Below, piece by piece: positions 25,736-34,014 of a stretch of DNA of 64,000 bases; position 1 is the stretch's first letter; each line of letters starts with the position of its first letter. Location: assembly GCA_021208885.1 (NCBI GenBank), contig JAJOJF010000031.1, positions 29,143-93,142 of the forward strand. Direction: 5' to 3'. The translations under genes and the position numbers were made by a program. The notes below the pieces were generated by a model. It saw only the letters and a program-made list of their open reading frames with translations, made no database searches and was not told the origin of the DNA. The DNA comes from Burkholderiaceae bacterium (GTDB taxonomy: Bacteria; Pseudomonadota; Gammaproteobacteria; Burkholderiales; Burkholderiaceae_B).

Positions 25736-26956
25736 ATGTTCAAGTTCATATTCACGCCCAGAAGACTGTTAGTCGCGATGCTGAGCTGTGCGTCGATGGT
25801 GGCCCAGGCTCAGACAACTGCGAACTCCACTCTCGATCCAGTCCTGATTGGGTTTGATGGTGCTTTCACTCAACCGACTAGCACCTCGGCAGCAGCGATC
25901 GAGACTGGTGCACAAATCGCCATTGATGAAATCAACGCACGTGGTGGGGTGCTCAACGGACGTCCACTAAAGTTGGTGACTGAAGACAACCATGGGATTT
26001 CAGCTCGGGCGCGTGACAATTTTGAGACTCTCGCCGCGATGCCAGACTTGGTGGCAATTTATGGCGGTAAGTTCAGTCCAGCCATCATGGAGACTATGCC
26101 GCTGGCCAATGAGTTGAGGGTTGTCTCTGTCAGTCTTTGGGGGTCAGCTAACCCTATTACGAGTGACCCTGCCAAGAACCCGTATGTCTATCGACTGTCA
26201 CTCAAGGACAGTTGGGCCATTCCGGCCATGATGCAGCAAGCATTGAACGTGCATTCAGCTAACCGGCTATGTGCGATTCTGCCCAACACGGCGTGGGGCC
26301 GTTCTGGGGCGAATGCGTTGGACTTGAACTTGCCCAAGACAGGTCAACAATTGGTTCACTCAAAATGGTATCAGTGGGGTCAGACTGACTTTGTATCGGA
26401 TATACAAAACTGTATCGACGCTGGCGGGCAGGCCATCATCATGATCGCCAATGAGGGAGAGGGTGCTGCCATCATCAACAGCATGGCACAACTGCCAAAA
26501 GAGAAACGCTTGCCCATGGTGTCGCATTGGGGTGTAACTGGTGGTGTGCTTCATGAGCTAATTCAATCGAGCTTAAACAATGTGGATGTCGATATCATTC
26601 AGACGTTTAGCTTTGTTGGCAATCAGAGACCCAAGGCGAAGGCACTTGCAGAGAAGGTGATGCAGCTTACTGGTGCTACCGATGCCGCCTTAATCAAGAG
26701 CCCGGTGGGTGTGGCCCAGGCCTATGACATGACCCATTTGCTCGCACTAGCAGTCGAACAAGCTGGTTCAACTGACAGAGCGGCTATTCAGGTAGCATTG
26801 CAGGCGTTGCCTGCCTACGAGGGAGCCATTCGCGACTATGCCCGACCGTTTTCTGCAGACAACCATGATGCGTTGACGGCCGCGCAGGTTTTGTTCGTGC
26901 ATGTCAAGGCCAACGGAGCCTTGGTTCCTGTGGCTGTCGATGGAATGACTAAATGA
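25736..26956 (+). CDS. Periplasmic ligand-binding protein (Peripla_BP_6 type), putative sensor partner
   Basis: 406 aa from ATG 25736 (MFKFIFTPRR), with a signal peptide ending near VAQAQT. The mature part is a type I periplasmic binding fold of the branched-chain amino-acid kind: 'QIAIDEINARGGVLNGRPLK' at the start, 'YGGKFSPAIMETMPLANEL' in the middle and 'AQAYDMTHLLALAVEQAG' near the end. No ABC permease or ATPase gene is near. The stop overlaps the start of a GGDEF-EAL gene by 4 bp (ATGA), so the two are translationally coupled. I infer that it delivers a ligand signal to that membrane enzyme rather than to a transporter. Confidence 0.85.
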   Translation: MFKFIFTPRRLLVAMLSCASMVAQAQTTANSTLDPVLIGFDGAFTQPTSTSAAAIETGAQIAIDEINARGGVLNGRPLKLVTEDNHGISARARDNFETLAAMPDLVAIYGGKFSPAIMETMPLANELRVVSVSLWGSANPITSDPAKNPYVYRLSLKDSWAIPAMMQQALNVHSANRLCAILPNTAWGRSGANALDLNLPKTGQQLVHSKWYQWGQTDFVSDIQNCIDAGGQAIIMIANEGEGAAIINSMAQLPKEKRLPMVSHWGVTGGVLHELIQSSLNNVDVDIIQTFSFVGNQRPKAKALAEKVMQLTGATDAALIKSPVGVAQAYDMTHLLALAVEQAGSTDRAAIQVALQALPAYEGAIRDYARPFSADNHDALTAAQVLFVHVKANGALVPVAVDGMTK

Positions 26957-29601
26957 CAGACACGTCGTTGCGATCCGAAGTCAGACAAGGGGTTGCCAAG
27001 GTTATAGGCTTGCAATTGGCGTTTACGCTCCTGTTGCTGTTTGTGGTGGCTGTTTCGGGGGGCTTCTATGCATTGACGTCGGATTTGAAGTCCAAGAAGG
27101 ATGTGATTGGCGCACGAATCAGTGCGGAGATTTCGACGATCTCCAGTGCGTTGGAAGGCTTGGCGACCTCGCCGGTATTGTGGACGGCACTGACAGACAC
27201 AACTGATAGAAATGCTTACCTCACGCCTTTGCTTGCTGGATTGAATCGAACTGACACCTTCCGATTTGGGGTGCTCGATTATCGCGGACGTGAGTACGTA
27301 GTGCCAAAGGACTTTTTTCTCACCCAAGAGCAATATCAGCAAAGCTCAAGCTCTTGGCTTGAAATACCTCAACTGCATTTTGAAGTGATTCAAACGGATT
27401 CGTCAGGGCTTCATGTGTTGATGGTTGCACCCATCTTGTCGCCTATGAGCCAAAGCATCGTTGGTTATGCCATTGGTGCGTATGGGATTGACCGGTCGCT
27501 CGAACAGCTGCAATTTGGGTTAGAGACGGAGATCACGGTGAATTTCCGAAGGCCAGCAGCAATTGGGGTTTATGACTTTGGGCTTTTGACGGTGTCGACC
27601 ACAAGCCGGCAGACCATAAAAACACCGAACGGTGAGTTTGTTTTTTACCTGACCGTCACCGACTCGTACAAACAGGCACTAATTACCTTGTTGCTACTGT
27701 TGTCGGCCGTGGCAGTGGTGGGGCTTTACGCCCATCGCGTGGGTATGAAATGGTCTACAGGATTTGCCAAACGTACATTGGCGCGTCTTGAAACCTTGGT
27801 GAGCCAATCCAGAGCGGTCGTGCGCGGAGAGAAAGTATCGATTCAATCGGAACAAGCTTCCGATGAAATCTCAGAAATCCAGAATACGCTAGTCAAGTTG
27901 CTGTCGGATCAGCGCGCCACCCTTGATCAGCTCAGGACAGCAGCCAGCGTGTATGAAACAGCTGGTGAAGCCATCATGGTGACTGACACGCAAGGGGCCA
28001 TTGTTGATGTCAACGCCGCGCTTTTGTCGATCACAGGTTATAGCCGTGATGAAATTATTGGGCAGCAGTCTGGAAAAATTTATCGTTCACCTGCACAAAG
28101 CCGAGCTGATCCAGCTATTGCACAAGCGGTGGTTCAAAGAGGTAACTGGCGTGGTGAAACGGTATTTTTTGACCGAACCGGAAATCCGATTCCTGCTCAA
28201 TTGGCCGTATCGGTTGTGCACGATACGGATGGCCAGGTAACCGGTCGGGTCGCAATCTTCACCGATATTCGGCAGATCAAGGATGCTGAGACCCGCTTGC
28301 GGCAGCTAGCCTATGAGGACCCGTTGACAGGCAAGCCAAACTATAGAGCCTTCACCGATTTTATTAATCAACAAATCAATGATCCGACAACGCGCAGCAA
28401 GCCGTTTTTGTTTTTGTTCATTGATCTCGACCGCCTAAAGCAAATCAATGATTTGTGGGGCCATGAAAAAGGTGATGACATCATTCAGGCTGCTGCAGAC
28501 CATTTCTCGCAATCCTTGCCTTCAGGCCACATGCTAGGCAGGCGTTCAGGCGACGAGTTTCTAGCCTACGTGCCGCTTGAGCCGGGTCAGGCCACCCAGA
28601 CGATAAAAGAGCAGTTACGCAACGAATTGGTCAACTATCGTGTCACGCTTGACGATGGTGTTTATGAGGCGACAGCCAGTATTGGAGTTACTCAATACCC
28701 GGCGTTTGGACGTTCGCTCAAAGACCTGTTGCAACAGGCAGACGCTGCCCTTTATGAGGCCAAACGTGGCGTTGCAAACCAAAAAATCGTCTGGTACGAC
28801 GATCGATTAGGCCAGAAGATGCGGCGTCAACTGGCGATTCAGGCTGCTTTGCCTGAAGCCATCAAAGCAGACCGCATCGTGCCACACTTTCAACCTGAGG
28901 TAAGTCTAGACACGAGTGATATTGTTGGGTTTGAAGCCTTGGCACGCTGGCATGACCCGGTGCTCGGGTTTGTGGCACCCGATGAGTTCATCGCGGTGGC
29001 TGAAGAGTCAGACTTGATTGTGAGCCTCTCGCACAGCATGATCGATCAAGTGTTTGCAGCCATGCCCGATTTACAATCACGGTTTCCTGGAGTGCAAGTG
29101 GCTGTCAATGCCTCACCGCGCCTGTTTTTAAACCAAAAGTGGTTAGACCGTTTGCGGCAGTTCGCATCTGAATGCCCGTCACTTGTATCGAGCCTCGTGC
29201 TAGAGATTACGGAAACTGACCTGGCCACCCAGGAAGATTTATTGATTGGTCAGTTGCAGCAAATGCGAGAGCTAGGCATTAAGGTTGCGATCGATGATTT
29301 TGGAAAAGGTCATTCGTCACTGGCACGGCTCGCTAACATGCCACTAGACAAGCTCAAGATCGATGCGGCGTTTGTGGCGGGGATTGGCGATGGTATTCAG
29401 GAAAACATTATCGAAGTCATTTTGGGATTTGCCCGCACACTTGAGCTGACGGTGACTGCTGAGGGTGTGGAGACCGAGCAACAAATGCAGTGGCTACAGT
29501 CCGCTGGTTGCCAGCGTGCTCAGGGTTGGTTTTACGCGCGTGCCATGCCTGTTGCAGAGGTGCTTGCCTTGCAAACGCCGCTTCGAGTTGCTGGCGCCTA
29601 G
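26953..29601 (+). CDS. Membrane GGDEF-EAL c-di-GMP enzyme with periplasmic sensor and PAS
   Basis: 882 aa. TM1 (about 19-41) and TM2 (about 238-259) enclose a roughly 200-residue periplasmic domain; a HAMP-like linker, a PAS domain (about 325-440), GGDEF (about 455-610) and EAL (about 625-875) follow. The GGDEF signature is S532-GDEF, a permitted variant, without the upstream RxxD inhibitory site (LPSG at that place). The EAL domain keeps E661-A-L, 'EITETDL', 'DDFGKGHSSL' and 'EGVETE', so phosphodiesterase activity is likely; cyclase activity is possible. Coupled by ATGA overlap to a periplasmic binding protein, like NspS-MbaA of Vibrio cholerae. It ends 1 bp from the convergent GGDEF gene. 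Confidence 0.9.
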   Translation: MTDTSLRSEVRQGVAKVIGLQLAFTLLLLFVVAVSGGFYALTSDLKSKKDVIGARISAEISTISSALEGLATSPVLWTALTDTTDRNAYLTPLLAGLNRTDTFRFGVLDYRGREYVVPKDFFLTQEQYQQSSSSWLEIPQLHFEVIQTDSSGLHVLMVAPILSPMSQSIVGYAIGAYGIDRSLEQLQFGLETEITVNFRRPAAIGVYDFGLLTVSTTSRQTIKTPNGEFVFYLTVTDSYKQALITLLLLLSAVAVVGLYAHRVGMKWSTGFAKRTLARLETLVSQSRAVVRGEKVSIQSEQASDEISEIQNTLVKLLSDQRATLDQLRTAASVYETAGEAIMVTDTQGAIVDVNAALLSITGYSRDEIIGQQSGKIYRSPAQSRADPAIAQAVVQRGNWRGETVFFDRTGNPIPAQLAVSVVHDTDGQVTGRVAIFTDIRQIKDAETRLRQLAYEDPLTGKPNYRAFTDFINQQINDPTTRSKPFLFLFIDLDRLKQINDLWGHEKGDDIIQAAADHFSQSLPSGHMLGRRSGDEFLAYVPLEPGQATQTIKEQLRNELVNYRVTLDDGVYEATASIGVTQYPAFGRSLKDLLQQADAALYEAKRGVANQKIVWYDDRLGQKMRRQLAIQAALPEAIKADRIVPHFQPEVSLDTSDIVGFEALARWHDPVLGFVAPDEFIAVAEESDLIVSLSHSMIDQVFAAMPDLQSRFPGVQVAVNASPRLFLNQKWLDRLRQFASECPSLVSSLVLEITETDLATQEDLLIGQLQQMRELGIKVAIDDFGKGHSSLARLANMPLDKLKIDAAFVAGIGDGIQENIIEVILGFARTLELTVTAEGVETEQQMQWLQSAGCQRAQGWFYARAMPVAEVLALQTPLRVAGA

Positions 29602-29602
29602 T

Positions 29603-31516
29603 CTAGAGCTTTGCGAGCGTTACGACCCGATTTCTTCCGCGCTCTTTGGCGGCATATAATGCTTCGTCAGCTTGATTCAGTAGGCTATCAATTGTCTGGT
29701 CAGCGACATGCTCTCCATACGCCAGACCGATGCTGATCGTTACTTGCAGTGGCCGCTCGCCGTCAGCCACCTCGATTTTTGTCTTGGCGGTTTCCATTCG
29801 CATCTCCTCGGCAACGTGTTTGGCGCTGTCTGCTGGCGTTTTGGGTAACAACAGCGCGAATTCCTCGCCCCCTAGTCGCACCAAAAGATCGGAGGATCGT
29901 ATCGAACCAGACCATTTGGTGGCCAGTGTTTGAAGAACGATATCGCCAACAGCATGGCCCCAGGTGTCGTTGATCTTTTTAAAGTGATCAATGTCAATCA
30001 TCAGCACGGCCAGTGACATTTGGGCAAGGTCAGATTGTTCGTTCATTTGCTGCATGAACTCGTCTAGGCCACGCCGGTTGGCAACGCCCGTTAAGGGGTC
30101 AAGTGTTGCTTCGGTGCGCAGTTTCTGATTTAGTGACTCAAGCGCCAGGCGAGTGGTTTTTTCTCGTTCGTATTCTTGCGATAGTCTAATGGCTTGCGTA
30201 ATGTCACTGTATAGAGCGACATAATGGGTGACCTTACCCCATTCATCTTGAAACGGGATGATGGTGGCCGTCAGCCAGATCAAGTCACCGGTCTTTGTGC
30301 GATTGCGAAACGTGCCACGCCAGATCTGCCCAGACGCTAGAGTGTTCCACATGCTTGCAAAGAGCTCTGGCCGTTCAAGTCCACTATTCAATATTCGATG
30401 ATCTTGGCCAATCAGCTCTTGCCTGGTATAACCAGTTGCTCGCAGCATTGGCTCGTTGACCTCTTCGATCTTGCCATCGAGATCCGAGCGTGTCATCAAG
30501 AGGTGTGTGGTGATTCCAGCCAGAAGGTTGTCTGACACAGCTGCTGCCCGGGCTTGCCTGATGTAGAGACGGTAAAGCGCCAACAGCACGCCGATGACCA
30601 GTACTGATCCAAGGATTGCTATTAGCAACAAAAAATCTCGGGTCTGTTCGGTTTCAGCACTCAGCGCATCCATGCTCGCAATGCTTGTCACAATCATCGG
30701 TGACTGGGTTTTAGTCCTATACACCACCAGCAAATTACCATCGGCACCCCAGTAGAAGTTCCCGATTTCCTGTTTTGAAACGGCTTGAAACAGCTGACCA
30801 AACACAGCCGATGTGTCTATTGGTTGAGCATGATGGCTCATGACTTTTTGTCCGTTGAAGTTAAATACAGCGATTTCAACAGCTGGATTGTGATCGATAC
30901 GGCTCCAGACATTATGAAAAAACGAAATATTGACGCTAGCAACCCAGGTCAATTGTTTGCCATCTTGCTCGACGGTGTAAAACGCAGGCATCAGTTGCTG
31001 GGTCGGTGAAGTCTTGTTTTGGCTCCAGTCATAGAGATCCCGATACGGCAAAACATCGCCGAAGCGGACTTCGCCGATGCGCCAGCTAATCGCAGCAGTG
31101 TTTTCCGAATAGGCATCCCGAGGTAGAACTTTGCCGATATTTGCGGGATTGGAGCTCGTGAGCACCTGGCCTTGGCTATCAATTAACGATAGGCTGCGTA
31201 TGACGTGTGAAGTGCTAATGGCGCGTTTTAGTTCGTCTGGCGTAAGCACATCTGGCGTCAGCATGGTAATGCTAGTCATCTCGCCCATGGTGAGCAAGAT
31301 CGTGGTTACCAGGTTAAACGATCGTTCAAGATGATCCTCAAGTAAAGTCGTCTCGGAGCTGAGTGCACGCTCAGTCGAGTTCGTGAAGCTATTTTGTACA
31401 GAACGATAAGCAAAAAAATAGCTAGACCACACCAGTATGAGCAGGCCTGCGCCAACCGCCATACCGATCCGGCGGATTTGTTGGGGCTTTAATCGTTGTG
31501 AGAGGTTCGCTGCCAA
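29603..31516 (-). CDS. Membrane PAS-GGDEF diguanylate cyclase
   Basis: 637 aa. TM1 (about 13-34), a periplasmic domain of roughly 250 residues of the dCACHE type, TM2 (about 295-315), a PAS/PAC domain (about 335-455) with 'TGYTRQELIGQDHRILNSG' and 'GTFRNRTKTGDLIWLTATII', then GGDEF. The signature is G549-GEEF, fully canonical, and an inhibitory I-site R540-S-S-D543 lies at the expected spacing. It should therefore make c-di-GMP with product feedback. It starts 3 bp after the stop of a small binding-protein gene, forming the second sensor-enzyme pair. Confidence 0.92.
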   Translation of the reverse strand: MAANLSQRLKPQQIRRIGMAVGAGLLILVWSSYFFAYRSVQNSFTNSTERALSSETTLLEDHLERSFNLVTTILLTMGEMTSITMLTPDVLTPDELKRAISTSHVIRSLSLIDSQGQVLTSSNPANIGKVLPRDAYSENTAAISWRIGEVRFGDVLPYRDLYDWSQNKTSPTQQLMPAFYTVEQDGKQLTWVASVNISFFHNVWSRIDHNPAVEIAVFNFNGQKVMSHHAQPIDTSAVFGQLFQAVSKQEIGNFYWGADGNLLVVYRTKTQSPMIVTSIASMDALSAETEQTRDFLLLIAILGSVLVIGVLLALYRLYIRQARAAAVSDNLLAGITTHLLMTRSDLDGKIEEVNEPMLRATGYTRQELIGQDHRILNSGLERPELFASMWNTLASGQIWRGTFRNRTKTGDLIWLTATIIPFQDEWGKVTHYVALYSDITQAIRLSQEYEREKTTRLALESLNQKLRTEATLDPLTGVANRRGLDEFMQQMNEQSDLAQMSLAVLMIDIDHFKKINDTWGHAVGDIVLQTLATKWSGSIRSSDLLVRLGGEEFALLLPKTPADSAKHVAEEMRMETAKTKIEVADGERPLQVTISIGLAYGEHVADQTIDSLLNQADEALYAAKERGRNRVVTLAKL

Positions 31517-31519
31517 GCG

Positions 31520-32329
31520 CTAGTCCTTGACCAGAATGGGCAGTAGATTGTTGACTCGAGCCGCCTGCTCGAGTCGGCCATCTTGCTTGACACGGGCGAC
31601 AAACTCGTTGACAGTGGCTAACCATTGAGGGTCACCCTTGCGCACTGCATAGGCGTAATCAGTTGTTTTCAGCTCCGTGGTCGGACTAATTAGTCTTGCC
31701 CAGTCGACATTTCGCAACATCCGCTGGCTATAAGGGTAGTCAGTGGCAAACGCATCGGCGCGACCGGTCTCGACTTCGATCTCACGTTCGGAAGGCTTGC
31801 TGACGACGGACAATGTCGCGTTTTTAAAGTAATCCCGAGAAAACGGCTCCATGTAAGTGCCTTTTTGCACAGAGATGACGACGCCAGGTTGATCGAGATC
31901 TTCAACTGTCTGCAGTGCGGTGTTTGATTTGGTGGTAATGAAGTAAATATCGCTGCGCAGGTAAGGATCAGAAAAATCCACTCGTTCTTGACGAGCTGAC
32001 GTTACACCCGACCCCATCATGGCGATATCGCAATCGCCTGCCTCAAGCCGGTCCATAAAGTTGGCAAAGTCGGTTTTGACGTACTTTAGCTTGACGCCAA
32101 GATCCTGAGCAAACGCGCGTGACATGTCAATATCAATGCCCTGCATCTCGCCAGTCCTCGGATGTTCAAAACTAATGCCGAAGTACTGAGGCCAGTGGCA
32201 AACGAGCAGCGTGCCGCGCTGCTTTACCTCGGCCAATGTGTCCGCAGCGCTTGTGCCCGGGATCACTGAGAGCAGCGTCAGCAAGCAAAGGCGTATGGTC
32301 GTGTCTGAGAAGTTGATTTTTTTGAGCAT
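31520..32329 (-). CDS. Periplasmic solute-binding protein, family 3 (SBP_bac_3)
   Basis: 269 aa from ATG 32329 (MLKKINFSDTT) with a signal peptide cleaved near GTSAAD. Family 3 landmarks: 'RTGEMQGIDIDMSRAFAQDL', 'GDCDIAMMGSGVTSARQERV' with the arginine that binds an amino-acid carboxylate, and 'VETGRADAFATDY'. Such proteins usually feed an amino-acid ABC importer, but none is encoded here; the next gene, 3 bp on, is a diguanylate cyclase. A sensing role is therefore inferred, parallel to the pair at 25736-29601. Confidence 0.88.
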   Translation of the reverse strand: MLKKINFSDTTIRLCLLTLLSVIPGTSAADTLAEVKQRGTLLVCHWPQYFGISFEHPRTGEMQGIDIDMSRAFAQDLGVKLKYVKTDFANFMDRLEAGDCDIAMMGSGVTSARQERVDFSDPYLRSDIYFITTKSNTALQTVEDLDQPGVVISVQKGTYMEPFSRDYFKNATLSVVSKPSEREIEVETGRADAFATDYPYSQRMLRNVDWARLISPTTELKTTDYAYAVRKGDPQWLATVNEFVARVKQDGRLEQAARVNNLLPILVKD

Positions 32330-32784
32330 GACATCATTTTGAAAGTCAACGGCAATTGGACAGCAGTAAGCTTCATGGGTTTCATAAACCACCGTTCTCT
32401 GGTGTTAACGAGATTATGGCCAATTAAAAATTCTTTTGTTTGATGCATCTGGAGTCGTGACAAGGATTGGTCGATACATTAATAACTAACCATTAAATAA
32501 ACACATTAAGTCAACCCATATCCCAAATCGAAACCTGAGCTTATTGTTTCTAAAATCGAATTTTCCTTAGTGCACAGGGTAAACTTATGCGTTTTCTTGT
32601 TTTGCAGGGAACGGCAGGCATTTCATTCGGGTCATATCTTTGATCATTTCAACCATCGATGGTGTCATGCAGCCAAGTTGCTATTTCATACCTTTCCTTT
32701 CAATGCCGACCACGTTACAGCTTTTAACGGCTGTGAGTTCAACAAACCGAAGCGATGTGCTTGTCTCAATCAACACTTTTCTAA
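32330..32784. promoter_or_regulatory. 455-bp divergent intergenic region, AT-rich
   Basis: Separates the binding-protein/cyclase unit from the exopolysaccharide unit, so it must hold promoters in both directions. It is visibly AT-rich from 32460 to 32580 compared with its flanks. A long leader of about 200 bases may precede the membrane-fusion gene, which has no clear Shine-Dalgarno. I see no intact gene in it and no motif I can name with confidence. Confidence 0.45.
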
Positions 32785-34014
32785 ATGAAAATTAATTTCA
32801 ATGGGAAGTTTTTCCGCCGGTTGGTTGGCATCATCATTTTGGTGGCGCTTTTGATTGTGGTCGGACCTGCTCTATTCAAAATTCAAAGCGCGAATGCGAT
32901 CGTCAACGGCCATGTGGTTTATGTCAATTCCCCACTCGAAGGCGTGGTGACCGACATCTTCAAATCGGTTGGCTCAACAGTCGAGCGTGGTGAGCCATTG
33001 ATGACCGTGAACAATCCAAGGGTGGGCGAGCGGTTGCTCGAGGAACTAAAAGCGCAACGTCGTACATTAACTGAACGCATCAATGGGCTTGCAAGGCAAC
33101 AAACGAGTTTGCAAGCGATGCAGTCAGACCTGCGTATCCGGGTCGATCTTCACAATAGCCATGAAACAACTCGGCTAGACCATCAGATTGCTGAGGCTCG
33201 CGCACAGGCCTTGGCACAGCAAGGCACCGTCAGTGAATTAAAGCTCACGCTGGAAAAAAACCAAAAGTTACTCGCACAAAACTTCATCTCGGAAGTCGAG
33301 TTTGACCGTTCGCGATTCGCCCTTGAAATCGGCGAACGGCAACTGCAGGCAATAGAAGCCAAAATCCGAATGCTGGAGTCTGAGCAGGATGCCTTGGCCG
33401 CTGGTGTCTATCTCGGTGAGGGGCGCAATGACGTGCCTTACACCCAACAAAAGCTCGAGGAAATTTCGGTGCAGCTAATCAATATCGATGCCGATATCAG
33501 TGAGGCGGATGCGCGCCTTGCTGCGCTAGATATGCAAATTGAGGCTGAACAGACCAATCTGCAGAAGTTACGTGAGGCTATTTTGGTTGCGCCTGTTACT
33601 GGCATGATCTGGCGTCAGTACTTCCCGGTGGGCAGTGATGTCATTTTGGCGAGTCGTCTTTCTGCCCTGGTGGACTGCAGCGACTTGTTTGTCGAAGCTG
33701 CTGTGCCAGACAAAGACCTAGCCGGCCTGTCCGAAGGAAGCAGGGTCAATTATCGGCTGGTGGGTAGCCATGAATGGGCGGTCGGTGAAGTGTTTAAGCT
33801 CGTCGGCAGTGGTAATCGGGTGCGTGATGAGACCTTGGCTGCCCAGCTTGACACTGAGGTGCGCGACGGCCGGATTTTCATTCGGATTGAGCAGGGCTCA
33901 CTGCCTGATATGCAAGCCAATCAGTGCTATGTTGGCAGGGGCGCGGAAGTCACCTTCGATCGGATCTGGAACCCCAAGGTCTTATTAACCCGATTTACTG
34001 GTCTTTTCCAGTAA
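32785..34014 (+). CDS. HlyD-like membrane-fusion protein (BgsB-like)
   Basis: 409 aa. One N-terminal membrane helix (about 10-31), a lipoyl-like half ('VVYVNSPLEGVVTDIFKSVG'), a long coiled coil (about 85-265) rich in Glu, Gln, Leu and Ala, the second lipoyl half ('ILVAPVTGMIWRQYFPVG'), and a beta-barrel tail. It would bridge the inner membrane and periplasm. Its stop overlaps the start of the glycosyltransferase (TAATG), so the two form one unit. The pairing of an HlyD-like protein with a c-di-GMP-controlled glucan synthase is that of BgsB-BgsA in Sinorhizobium; similarity at sequence level is not tested. No outer-membrane partner is encoded nearby. Confidence 0.85.
   Translation: MKINFNGKFFRRLVGIIILVALLIVVGPALFKIQSANAIVNGHVVYVNSPLEGVVTDIFKSVGSTVERGEPLMTVNNPRVGERLLEELKAQRRTLTERINGLARQQTSLQAMQSDLRIRVDLHNSHETTRLDHQIAEARAQALAQQGTVSELKLTLEKNQKLLAQNFISEVEFDRSRFALEIGERQLQAIEAKIRMLESEQDALAAGVYLGEGRNDVPYTQQKLEEISVQLINIDADISEADARLAALDMQIEAEQTNLQKLREAILVAPVTGMIWRQYFPVGSDVILASRLSALVDCSDLFVEAAVPDKDLAGLSEGSRVNYRLVGSHEWAVGEVFKLVGSGNRVRDETLAAQLDTEVRDGRIFIRIEQGSLPDMQANQCYVGRGAEVTFDRIWNPKVLLTRFTGLFQ

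Noticed and set aside
28540..28560. GGDEF motif read as SGDEF, taken as catalytically dead
   Set aside because: Serine at the first position is tolerated in active cyclases; only the missing I-site is noted.
32570..32788. A 72-codon plus-strand frame in the promoter region of the HlyD-like gene
   Set aside because: Rich in His, Cys and Phe without a pattern, GTG/TTG start without a ribosome site, and overlaps the leader of the real gene.
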